This document shows positions 22,717-33,623 of a DNA stretch of 64,000 bases, one piece after another. How positions within the stretch are numbered: the first letter of the stretch is position 1; each line of letters starts with the position of its first letter. Made by a program: the position numbers and the translations under genes. The DNA lies in contig CP136068.1 of assembly GCA_032622095.1 (NCBI GenBank), forward strand, positions 14,675,729 to 14,739,728, given 5' to 3'. The notes under the pieces are model-generated. The model saw only the letters and a program-made list of their open reading frames with translations. It was not told the DNA's origin and searched no databases. Source of the stretch: Siphonodentalium dalli (Eukaryota; Mollusca; Scaphopoda; Gadilida; Siphonodentaliidae).

Positions 22717-23599
22717 ATATTATTTTAATGGCCGAAGTAGTATTATATAGGGAGAGGGTCACACCCTCGTCAAGTAGTACCTGGGATTAGGGCAATTTAT
22801 ATGAGGTATGCAAAATGCACAAAGCCACCACCTCACTGCACCATTTTACTAATACTTTTTTAAAATGTTGGCAGGGACGTGTTGACAGGGAGATTGGGGT
22901 GTCACCCCCCCCCCCAATTTTGATGCAAATATTCATCACCTTGATCTAATTTATGAAGCTTTGGACATCATATTATCTTACAGCCAGCTATTCTGTGTCA
23001 AATGTCCTCAATATTAAATAATGGTGCAGGCGGGGGGGGGGGTCTGCAAAAAAAGGCAATGCCAGAAGCCAATATAGAATTTCATGCAATTCTAAACCAA
23101 TGCATATAGAAGAAAAATGTCGATTTCAAAGGCTGCAGTACTTTAATTAGTGGCTGTGAAGGGTAAATTCTGCATCCAAAACCAGTGTCCAACTAAAGAT
23201 AAAGGATACATTCAATTGTTTCAGTGTGACCATATACTAGTAAGCTTATGCATGGAATGGTATACTGTCAGAAATGAGAAATGGAATTATTATACATGCA
23301 CCAGACCACCATTCATTACTGCGGTTTAAAATTTCAATTTCAATATATGTATTAAGTCTAAATTTTAAGTGAATCGAGATAGACATATCGTATGAGCAAA
23401 AATAACAATAGTTATTGTATCATAACAGGGGTTTTACCACTACTGCCTATACATGTATGTTCCGACACGTTCTACATACCGGTACTCCACTCCCACTTAA
23501 ATAACTGCATATGATGTCCAGGAGTCAGAAGGGTAGGGGGTGATGCATATTTGGGGAGGAGAGTTAACAAAATATACCCTCATGTATAAGGAGAGATAA

Positions 23600-23880
23600 T
23601 TTAAGATTTTATTTGCACTTAAGTGCAATTAATTTATTTGTGCTTAAATACAAACCATGTAAGTGCAATTCATCCATTAGCACTTAAACGTACTTGTAAA
23701 TCAGATTGACTTGAACTTCAAAACAGAATGAAGTGGCCTCTGAGAAAGGAATTACCAGTAGGTGGACCAGTCCTCCACGAAAAGCTTAAGCGCAAATAAA
23801 AAATCTAGGCATGCAGAGCATAATTGAATTGCATTTAAGAGCAAATAACGGATAAATGTGAAAATGGCCTTCCATACATG
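23600..23880. mobile_element. Degraded family I remnant
   Basis: Several imperfect TTGCACTTAAGTGCAA motifs lie at 23616-23695 and 23784-23848. A right-end match ATAAATGTGAAAATGGCC is followed by TTCCA and TA near 23870. The left end is not found. Confidence 0.5.
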
Positions 23881-24259
23881 TACATCCATAACCCATTCCT
23901 TTCACCTGCCTCTGATGAAAATGTTTTGGTTGTGGCCTTTGTATAAACAACCGATGGGTTTAATCAGAACATGTGGCCTTTGTTAACATTTATTAGTATT
24001 ACCCCCAATTTGCCTCAAACTTTTATGTAAAATGATGAAGCAATCCATATGTAGATAGAATTGATACATTATTGCATTATCCTCCCTAACTTCAAAACTG
24101 ACCAGTATAAATAGAGAGTTTACAATGAAAGTCTTCTAAAGACCATGAGCTTACGTTTCATGCAGGCCAGACCTATCGTTCAAAATATTCTATTTTGACA
24201 GAACATCACCAGTTATATGCATACACAACTGCAATAGTTCAAATTGAGACAAGATAGCA

Positions 24260-27200
24260 AGCTGCGCTTTTCTACTGGGGACTTTATATCATTTGTAACA
24301 TTTGTAACACGTGTAACGCCCGTCTACGAGCATATTCTCTGGTATCTCAGAAATAATGTAACAATTGTAACGCATTGTAACATGTCGCTACACTGAGACG
24401 GTAGAAATAAAATAGGCTGCGGTTTTCTACTGGGACTTTAAATCATTTGTAACACCCGTCTACGAGCGGTCTCTTTGGTATCTCAGAAATAATGTAACAC
24501 TTGTAACATGTCGCTACACTGAACACGGTAGAAAAAAATAGGCTGCGGTTTTTTCTACTGGGACTTTAAATCATTTGTAACATTTGTAACACTTGTAACA
24601 CCCGTCTACGAGCGGTCTCTCTGGTATCTCAGAAATAATGTAACACTTGTAACACATTGTAACATGTCGCTACATTGAACACGGTAGAAAAAAATAGGCT
24701 GCGGTTTTCTACTCGGACTTTTAATCATTTGTAACATTTGTAACACTTGTAACACCCGTCTACGAGCGGTCTCTCTGGTATCTCAGAAATAATGTAACAC
24801 TTGTAACACATTGTAACATGTCGCTACATTGAACACGGTAGAAAAAAATAGGCTGCGGTTTTCTACTGGGACTTTAAATCATTTGTAACATTTGTAACAC
24901 TTGTAACATCCGTCTACGAGCGGTCTCTCTGGTATCTCATAAATAATGTAACACTTGTAACACATTGTAACATGTCGCTACATTGAACACGGTAGAAAAA
25001 AATAGGCTGCGGTTTTCTACTGGGACTTTAAATCATTTGTAACATTTGTAACACCCGTCTACGAGCGGTCTCTCTGGTATCTCAGAAATAATGTAACACT
25101 TGTAACACATTGTAACATGTCGCTACATTGAACACGGTAGAAAAAAATAGGCTGCGGTTTTCTACTGGGACTTTAAATCATTTGTAACATTTGTACCACT
25201 TGTAACACCCGTCTACAAGCGGTCTCTCTGGTATCTCAGAAATAATGTAACACTTGTAACACATTGTAACATGTCGCTACATTGAACACGTTAGAAAAAA
25301 TTGGCTGCGGTTTTCTACTGGGACTTTAAATCATTTGTAACATTTGTAACATTTGTAACACTTGTAACATCCGTCTACGAGCGGTCTCTCTGGTATCTCA
25401 TAAATAATGTAACACTTGTAACACATTGTAACATGTCGCTACATTGAACACGGTAGAAAAAAATAGGCTGCGTTTTCTACTGGGACTTTAAATCATTTGT
25501 AACATTTGTAACACCTGTAACACCCGTCTACGAGCGGTCTCTCTGGTATCTCAGAAATAATGTAACACTTGTAACACATTGTAACATGTCGCTACATTGA
25601 ACACGGTAGAAAAAAATAGGCTGCGGTTTTCTACTGGGACTTTAAATCATTTGTAACATTTGTAACACTTGTAACACCCGTCTACGAGCGGTCTCTCTGG
25701 TATCTCAGAAATAATGTAACACTTGTAACACATTGTAACATGTCGCTACATTGAACACGATAGAAAAAAATAGGCTGCGGTTTTCTACTGGGACTTTAAA
25801 TCATTTGTAACATTTGTAACACTTGTAACACCCGTCTACGAGCGGTCTCTCTGGTATCTCAGAAATAATGTAACACTTGTAACACATTGTAACATGTCGC
25901 TGCATTGAACACGGTAGAAAAAAAATAGGCTGCGGTTTTCTACTGGGACTTTAAATCATTTGTAACATTTGTAACACTTGTAACACCCGTCTACGAGCGG
26001 TCTCTCTGGTATCTCAGAAATAATGTAACACTTGTAACACATTGTAACATGTCGCTACATTGAACACGGTGGGAAAAAATAGGCTGCGGTTTTCTACTGG
26101 GACTTTAAATCATTTGTAACATTTGTAACACTTGTAACACCCGTCTACGAGCGGTCTCTCTGGTATCTCAGAAATAATGTAACACTTGTAACACATTGTA
26201 ACATGTCGCTACATTGAACACGGTGGAAAAAAATAGGCTGCGGTTTTCTACTGGGACTCTAAATCATTTGTAACATTTGTAACACTTGTAACACCCGTCT
26301 ACGAGCGGTCTCTCTGGTATCTCAGAAATAATGTAACACTTGTAACACATTGTAACATGTCGCTACATTGAACACGGTAGAAAAAAATAGGCTGCGGTTT
26401 TCTACTGGGACTTTAAATCATTTGTAACATTTGTAACACTTGTAACATCCGTCTACGAGCGGTCTCTCTGGTATCTCATAAATAATGTAACACTTGTAAC
26501 ACATTGTAACATGTCGCTACATTGAACACGGTAGAAAAAAATAGGCTGCGGTTTTCTACTGGGACTTTAAATCATTTGTAACATTTGTAACACCCGTCTA
26601 CGAGCGGTCTCTCTGGTATCTCAGAAATAATGTAACACTTGTAACACATTGTAACATGTCGCTACATTGAACACGGTAGAAAAAAATAGGCTGCGGTTTT
26701 CTACTGGGACTTTAAATCATTTGTAACATTTGTACCACTTGTAACACCCGTCTACAAGCGGTCTCTCTGGTATCTCAGAAATAATGTAACACTTGTAACA
26801 CATTGTAACATGTCGCTACATTGAACACGTTAGAAAAAAATAGGCTGCGGTTTTCTACTGGGACTTTAAATCATTTGTAACATTTGTAACATTTGTAACA
26901 CTTGTAACATCCGTCTACGAGCGGTCTCTCTGGTATCTCATAAATAATGTAACACTTGTAACACATTGTAACATGTCGCTACATTGAACACGGTAGAAAT
27001 AAATAGGCTGCGGTTTTCTACTGGGACTTTAAATCATTTGTAACATTTGTAACACTTGTAACACCCGTCTACGAGCGGTCTCTCTGGTATCTCAGAAATA
27101 ATGTAACACTTGTAACACATTGTAACATGTCGCTACATTGAACACGGTAGAAAAAAATAGGCTGCGGTTTTCTACTGGGACTTTAAATCATTTGTAACAT

Positions 27201-28470
27201 TTGTAACACTTGTAACACCCGTCTACAAGCGGTCTCTCTGGTGTCTCAGAAATAATGTAACACTTGTAACACATTGTAACATGTCGCTACATTGAACACG
27301 GTAGAAAAAAATAGGCTGCGGTTTTCTACTGGGACTTTAAATCATTTGTAACATTTGTAACATTTGTAACACTTGTAACATCCGTCTACGAGCGGTCTCT
27401 CTGGTATCTCATAAATAATGTAACACTTGTAACACATTGTAACATGTCGCTACATTGAACACGGTAGAAAAAAATAGGCTGCGGTTTTCTACTGGGACTT
27501 TAAATCATTTGTAACATTTGTAACACCTGTAACACCCGTCTACGAGCGGTCTCTCTGGTATCTCAGAAATAATGTAACACTTGTAACACATTGTAACATG
27601 TCGCTACATTGAACACGGTAGAAAAAAATAGGCTGCGGTTTTCTACTGGGACTTTAAATCATTTGTAACATTTGTAACACTTGTAACACCCGTCTACGAG
27701 CGGTCTCTCTGGTATCTCAGAAATAATGTAACACTTGTAACACATTGTAACATGTCGCTACATTGAACACGGTAGAAAAAAATAGGCTGCGGTTTTCTAC
27801 TGGGACTTTAAATCATTTGTAACATTTGTAACACTTGTAACACCCGTCTACGAGCGGTCTCTCTGGTATCTCAGAAATAATGTAACACTTGTAACACATT
27901 GTAACATGTCGCTACATTGAACACGGTAGAAAAAAAATAGGCTGCGGTTTTCTACTGGGACTTTAAATCATTTGTAACATTTGTAACACTTGTAACACCC
28001 GTCTACGAGCGGTCTCTCTGGTATCTCAGAAATAATGTAACACTTGTAACACATTGTAACATGTCGCTACATTGAACACGGTGGAAAAAAATAGGCTGCG
28101 GTTTTCTACTGGGACTTTAAATCATTTGTAACATTTGTAACACTTGTAACACCCGTCTACGAGCGGTCTCTCTGGTATCTCAGAAATAATGTAACACTTG
28201 TAACACATTGTAACATGTCGCTACATTGAACACGGTGGAAAAAAATAGGCTGCGGTTTTCTACTGGGACTTTAAATCATTTGTAACATTTGTAACACTTG
28301 TAACACCCGTCTACGAGCGGTCTCTCTGGTATCTCAGAAATAATGTAACACTTGTAACACATTGTAACATGTCGCTACATTGAACACGGTAGAAAAAAAT
28401 AAGCTGCGGTTTTCTACTGGGATTTTAAATCATTTGTAACATTTATTATCTCTGGTATCTCAGAAATCAT
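24260..28470 (-). repeat. Satellite array T, right copy (~27 units of ~154 bp, inverted)
   Basis: The unit is the reverse complement of the left array. Starts (CTGCGGTTTTCTACTGGGAC) recur at about 24417, 24542, 24702, 24854, 25008, 25156, 25306, 25469, 25621 and so on to 28405. Most are 154 bp; length variants of 147 and 162-163 bp reflect different numbers of a 9-mer TTTGTAACA/CTTGTAACA. Variant units recur in a fixed order (see findings), giving higher-order structure. Its right border (28527-28576) matches the left border of the first array inverted. No ORF spans it. Confidence 0.95.
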
Positions 28471-28526
28471 ATGAAGTAAGATGCCCAGAATATGCATTTT
28501 GTAACACTTGTAACATTTGTAACGGT

Positions 28527-28576
28527 GTTACAAAATGCCTAGTGGAGGAAAAATGTACCGGTTTCATGCAGTATCT
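28527..28576 (-). other. Shared border of the T arrays
   Basis: GTTACAAAATGCCTAGTGG and AGGAAAAATGTACCGG are followed by a TTTCATGCA segment. This is the inverted copy of 12891-12940, which stands at the outer side of the left array. A conserved outer border suggests that the arrays are cores of copies of one element rather than free satellite. Confidence 0.8.
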
Positions 28577-28632
28577 AAGTTACGCAGTTAGAAATAAAAA
28601 TTAGCTGATTAGAATTCAATTAGATTCACAAT

Positions 28633-28842
28633 TTGGGTGTGTCGAAATACCAAGCTGAAGAAATATAAGGCAGAAAATGACACTTAAAGCATGTTTTGTG
28701 GTGTGTAATGAAGAAATAAACCATAATAATGCAACATGACGTGATTTTATTTGAGTTTTGATGACATACCGTACCGGTAGCGAGTGTAAAAGTAGAAAAC
28801 AGTGTGGCGATTGCGAAAACTTCAGCTTGGTATTTCGTCATT
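28633..28842 (+). mobile_element. MITE family U, copy 1
   Basis: Terminal inverted repeats TCGAAATACCAAGCTGAAG and CTTCAGCTTGGTATTTCG enclose ~165 bp with TGACACTTAAAGCATG and AATAAACCATAATAATGCA. A second copy lies inverted at 29497-29662. Confidence 0.75.
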
Positions 28843-29496
28843 CACAGGTACTGCTTGGTTCATCAGTGATAGGTGATAATTAATTTTCGTGAACATAATT
28901 ACAGCACTACGCGGCATAGCCTTTGTTTCTGATTAATTACCGATGTGCGATCGCGGATTACTCTGGTTTACCGAAAAGATTTCAGGGATGTTTTGACAGT
29001 GATATTCAAGCAACGTACATGATTCTAATATATACTCCTAGTTTTTGTGTGAATTGATCGCCTAGGAAGTTCCAAACTGTCGATCTAACTCAATTTCAAT
29101 CTGTTTTACTCCATTTAAACCAATTTTCCAATTTCAATAATTAAACAATTTCAATAATCAATTTTACTCAATGATGATAGAAACGCCCTTTATTCCGTGC
29201 ACCATATCAGACATTTGTTTTCAAATCAAATAAGAAACGCACTTTGTAAATTTAATCAGTTTTCCAAATCAAATAAAAAAATAAATAAATATTAAATGAT
29301 AATATGAAACGATCTTTATTTCTACCATACAAGGCAATAATAAATAAAGCACAAAGTCACATAACTCCCCCTTAAATGTGGGTAAATGCGCCAAGAAAAC
29401 TGATCTCAAGTGCAAAATAAGTGTCAAGAAGGCACAGCACTATAAACTTATATCAGTGCAAAATAAGTGCCAAGAAGGTACAGCACTATACATCGT

Positions 29497-29662
29497 TTTC
29501 TACTTTTAGTCTTTTACGCTCGCTATGTCATCAAAACTCAAATAAAATCACGTCATGGTGCATTATTATGGTTTATTTCTTCATTATACACCACAAAACA
29601 TGCTTTAAGTGTCATTTTCCGCCTTAGTTTTATTCAGCTTGTTTCTGCTTGGTATTTCGACG
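29497..29662 (-). mobile_element. MITE family U, copy 2 (one end lost)
   Basis: It matches copy 1 in inverse orientation over ~165 bp, including TCATCAAAACTCAAATAAAA and CACCACAAAACATGCTTTAA. It keeps the CTTGGTATTTCGACG end only. Confidence 0.75.
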
Positions 29663-29777
29663 TTCCGCACAATTTGAGCAGGTCTGGGAAATATGAAAAT
29701 TCAGCTGCAATAGCTGAAATCAGCTACATGTAACCAATCTGAATGAAGCTATATATTCAGTCGTCAAAATGGCTTCT

Positions 29778-29909
29778 GGACGATTGGTACCTTTGACTTT
29801 AGTACATGTACCGGTACCTGGATGTGTCGTACCCATGGGACGATTGGTACCTGGACGTTTCGTACCCTGTGGACTATTGGTACCATTTCAGTGTGAATGA
29901 TTGGTACCA
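29778..29909 (+). repeat. Cluster of degenerate GGACGATTGGTACC 14-mers
   Basis: Six related 14-mers lie at about 29778, 29819, 29838, 29853, 29871 and 29895. They include GGATGTGTCGTACC, GGACGTTTCGTACC, GGACTATTGGTACC and GAATGATTGGTACC, with spacers of 1 to ~27 bp. This is a short irregular minisatellite. Function is unknown. Confidence 0.7.
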
Positions 29910-30671
29910 CATAAAATTGTGTTGGGTTATTAGCTCAACTTTACTTTGTAAAGTTTGAGCTATTGCCATGGCTTTGTCGTCCGTGTGTGATGCGTCAACA
30001 ATTTCCTTTAGCACGGGCTACAGGTCATACCTTTGGTCGGATCATTATCAAATTTGTCATAGCTGTTGACATTGACATGTAGATGGGAACGAGTCATTTT
30101 GGGGTCATTCGGGAAAAAAACATGGCCGCCAGTGGCCATCTTGGATTTCAAAATTCAATCCATTAGCACGGGCTACAGGTCCTACCGTTCGTCTGATCAT
30201 CATGAAATTTGTCATGGATGTTAACAATAAAATGTAGATGGGAACGAGTCATTTTGGGGTCATTCGGCAAAAAAACATGGCCACCAGCAGCCATCTTGGA
30301 TTTTGTTCTTTGCATGACTAAATCGTTTGGCACGGGCTACAGGTCGTACCTTTGGTCGGATCATTATGAAATTTATCATGGCTGTTGACATTGACATCTA
30401 GATGGGAACGAGTCATTTTGGGGTCATTCGGCAAAAAAACATGGCCGCTAGTGGCCATCTTGGATTTCATAATTCAATAAATTAGCACAGACTACAGGCC
30501 GGAATGTTCGTCTGATCATCATAACATTTGTCGTGGAAGTTAATATTGACATGTAGATGGGAACGAGTCATTTTGGGGTCATTCGGCCAAAAAACATGGC
30601 CACCAGTGGCCATCTTGGATTTCAAAATTCAATTCATTAGCATGGGCTACAGGTCGTACTCTCATGTCTGG

Positions 30672-30695
30672 AATAAACGTGCATGCACGTTTATT
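30672..30695. other. 24-bp perfect palindrome
   Basis: The arm AATAAACGTGCA is followed directly by its complement. It lies just inside the left TIR of V. Confidence 0.95.
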
Positions 30696-31337
30696 AAATT
30701 TCAGATGATTTTCCACCCTGCACAAGGCTTATTCCAATCTGCACGTATAATTAATTTCGTGTATTGTACTACTAGTAGTAATTTTGGAAGACAGGTCTTG
30801 ACAGACCAATTTTGTTTTTTCCCCCAACAAATCTTGATCGAGTGTTGTTTATCAAATCCTGTAGGTGTCAATATACTAGTAATATTGTTGACCGGGAGTC
30901 ACATGTTTGAGACAAAATAACGAGACTTCCGAAACACTGTGGGAACATGGATTTAAAATCTGATATTAACCACATGCGGCTTAATTGTGTATAAATATAT
31001 CTATATTATTTGTATCTAGCATATATAAGTACCAAGGTAAATAATTTTAGACCTCGTATAACTACATGGGAATAAGTGGCAACCTGTGGTGTCTCTTCGG
31101 TCAATGCTTCAGTACATGTAATTAATTTGATAAAAACATGATTGACTTTGCTGAATTTCTTGACTGGCCATGTGATGAACTTACGATATATGGCCGCTCT
31201 ACTAGTATATAAGATCTTTAAATCGCTGCACTTAGCTTACCCATGGAAGAACATTGGTATTTACTATTTAGGGTGGAAGTTTAATTTATGGTATATAAGA
31301 AGCAGTAATACCACAGTAGTACCAGACTACTAGTGCT

Positions 31338-31699
31338 CAGTCCTTCCCATGAGGAAAACACAGTAAGAGCACTTATTTGCTCACGCAATTCAGAAGACGG
31401 GTGTATTAAATGCGCCCATGATATAATGATAAGTTTGGTTTTGCTCAAACAAAATGTCTGTGGGATAGACCCATGTCTAGTTACACTTTCACATACCCAT
31501 AATTTAACTGAGATGGGAAAGGTTCTAAATATACATTCAAATATTTGAATATTGAATCAACGATTACAGTGACCAAGAACATTTTGACAAGAGGGACGAC
31601 TCTCTGGACGAACTCGTGCAAATTTCAGCACCCGTGAATTAAAAATTGCGAGTGCATACGGGTGCAAGAGCAATCGCTCCCATCTCCTGGGAAGGACTG
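31338..31699 (+). mobile_element. MITE family P, copy P1
   Basis: TIRs are CAGTCCTTCCCA and TGGGAAGGACTG. The interior has GAAGACGGGTGTATTAAATG and AATTGCGAGTGCATACGGGT. It aligns end to end with P2 (41197-41543) in inverse orientation. It sits inside V, itself inside A2. The frame at 31333-31548 is not conserved. Confidence 0.85.
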
Positions 31700-32349
31700 A
31701 CTACTAGTAACACCTTGAAACAGAACCTCTGTTTTCAAAAGCATATTAGGACTAGTATATAGTATCCACCCCCACTCTATTTGGTCAGGTACCCATTCAA
31801 TGCCACCGGTAAAGTGAAAGACTGTATTTCGATGAAAATATCCACCCTGCACTTATATTCCAGCCTGCACTTATATTATTTCTGGTCGGTTTTTCCACCC
31901 TGCACTTATATTCCAGACTGCACTTTTATTCCAGACACCAGAGTACTGTTCGTCTGATCATCGTGAAATTTGTCATGGATGTTAATATAGATATGTAGAT
32001 GGGAACGAGTAATTTTGGGGTCGTTCCGCCAAAAAACATGTCCGCCAGCAGCCATCTTGGATTTTACTCTTTGCATGACTAAATCATTTGACACAGGCTA
32101 CAGGTCGTATCTTTTGTCGGATCATCATGAAATTTGTGATGGATGTTAACAAAGACATGTAAATGGGAACAAGTCTTTTTGGGGTCATTCGGCAAAAAAA
32201 CATGGCTGCCAGTGGCCATCTTGGATTTTACTCTTTACATAACTACTAGTAGGCCTTTCAACTTAACACATTCCTAATCACTCCATTGACTGTAACACAA
32301 GAAATTATTCCCTTTCCAAGTTGAGCTACAGTGTCATTGACACTTTCAT

Positions 32350-32905
32350 ATTTAAAATTACTTGTGATATGATAAGATACGTTTGAATGGTCTTTAAGGC
32401 ACATTGGTGTAGGACAACCCACATACACATAGATTAGAATAAACAGGAATACATGGTATATATGGGATATACATGTACATGTAACAAGTAACAGATTAAC
32501 AGAAATGGTAAAGATGTAGAATATCAAATTATTTGATTTATTACTGGACATAGGTCACCTGAGGAAGGACATGGTACATCACCACTTCCGCAGTTGGCCA
32601 ATGCCCAGCATGAGTATGGCATTTATACAGGGTATGAGACAGTTTAGGAGTTGTCCGGCACTAACAGGTGTCCAAAAACCATTGGTGATAGCATAAGAAA
32701 ACAGTCCGAAGACCATTTATTTCCAGTATGGTCCCCAATGGATTCAAGCCACATGAGAGACCGGAACACACCCATACACTTCCTACCATCACAAACCACT
32801 GGATTAAAAATATATTATGTTTTATTTAACAAATGAAATGTATATCTGGTCAGTTGAAATTAAAGTCACGATAGGTGACAGTGAGCTAAACAGCAAATAT
32901 TCCAC
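32350..32905. other. Unassigned stretch before the LINE fragment
   Basis: There is no repeat partner here. It may contain older LINE-derived sequence, but the frame that is open downstream is closed by stops before 32909. Confidence 0.3.
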
Positions 32906-32908
32906 TAG

Positions 32909-33613
32909 ATATATGGTGAAAGTGGCCGTTTCCCCCTTAATATCACTATAGATTTGCGTATTATCAAGTATTGGCTGAAAGTGAGGAACATGACCGACAC
33001 TAGATACTGTAAGATTATGTACTTGTTGGCATTGCAGCTCAGTGAAAATGCATCCGCGAAGTTCGAATGGATTGAGAAAGTGAAGACAGTGCTAACCCAA
33101 TGTGGCCAAGGGCATCTTCTTTACACCGACACACGTTTACGTTCGGAAGAAATACTCACATATGTTAAATGCAGTCTCATTAATCAATATAGGGCCATTT
33201 GGAAATCATCTATAGACAAATCCAGTGGAGGTAATATATACAAGATTTTTAAACACAATATCTGTTTCAAAATGTATTTGGACTGCCTTGACAACAAAAA
33301 CAGAACATTGTGCCAATTCCGAACATGTAATCATAGACTGCCCATAGAGAGAGGAAGATGGAACGACACTAATGTAATGGAACGAACATGTCCCTTGTGT
33401 AATAATTATAAGCTTGGCGATGAACTTCATTACTTGCTCGAATGCAACCACTTTATAGATGTTAGAAATCGTTTTCTCCCGGCTAAATATATCAGAAAGA
33501 GACATGCTACCATCGATATTCTTGACGACTTATTTGATGACGATGATGACGACGACGACATTCTTCTCTGGCTAACGCCCATAGAGATCATATTCCATCC
33601 GTACAAAACATGA
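32909..33613 (+). pseudogene. LINE ORF2 C-terminal fragment (235 codons open)
   Basis: The frame is open from just after a TAG at 32906 to the stop at 33611-33613; no proper ATG is needed because the start is a truncation. Early residues read GRFPLNITIDLRIIKYWLKV, the linker typical of invertebrate non-LTR polyproteins after the reverse transcriptase domain. Later come QFRTCNHRLPIERGRW, CPLCNN and LGDELHYLLECNHF, forming a Cys-x2-Cys...His-x4-Cys cluster. The C-terminus ends in an acidic run of Asp encoded by GAT/GAC repeats (33535-33560). Reverse transcriptase and endonuclease domains are absent. A family-B element begins ~11 bp after the stop and cuts off the 3' UTR. Confidence 0.8.
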
Positions 33614-33623
33614 GAACTTTTTT

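Larger units (their letters stand above)
30659..31943 (+). mobile_element. TA-flanked element V inside A2
   Basis: The TIRs are CTCTCATGTCTGGAATAAA (left) and TTTATTCCAGACACCAGAG (right), with TA at both junctions (30657-30658 and 31944-31945). Rejoining the flanks restores the normal family-A core CGTACTGTTCGTCTGATC, so the insertion boundaries are well supported. Subterminal repeats CACCCTGCACTTATATTCCA occur at the right and, as degenerate versions, at the left. It hosts P1. No transposase was seen. TA targeting fits a non-autonomous Tc1/mariner-type element. Confidence 0.85.
29931..32349 (+). mobile_element. Family A element A2, split by element V
   Basis: The 5' hairpin TAGCTCAACTTTACTTTGTA / AAGTTTGAGCT is followed by GCCATGGCTTTGTCGTCC and then core units at ~160 bp. 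The core is cut at 30658 by V and resumes at 31944. The 3' end has AAGTTGAGCTACA and the hairpin GTGTCATTGACAC. There is no coding content. Frames inside (for example 30528-30920) are shadows. Confidence 0.9.

Noticed and set aside
24260-28470. CRISPR array
   Set aside because: Repeats are contiguous ~154-bp units without unique spacers, and the context is a eukaryotic genome.
12894-28576. One giant DNA transposon with satellite terminal inverted repeats
   Set aside because: The enclosed 10 kb has no transposase or polymerase-like frames, and two independent elements explain the border equally well; kept only as an open question.
31338-31699. 9-bp target duplication ACTACTAGT around P1
   Set aside because: The left copy is separated from the TIR by three bases and P2 instead shows a 6-bp CAACTC; the size is unresolved.
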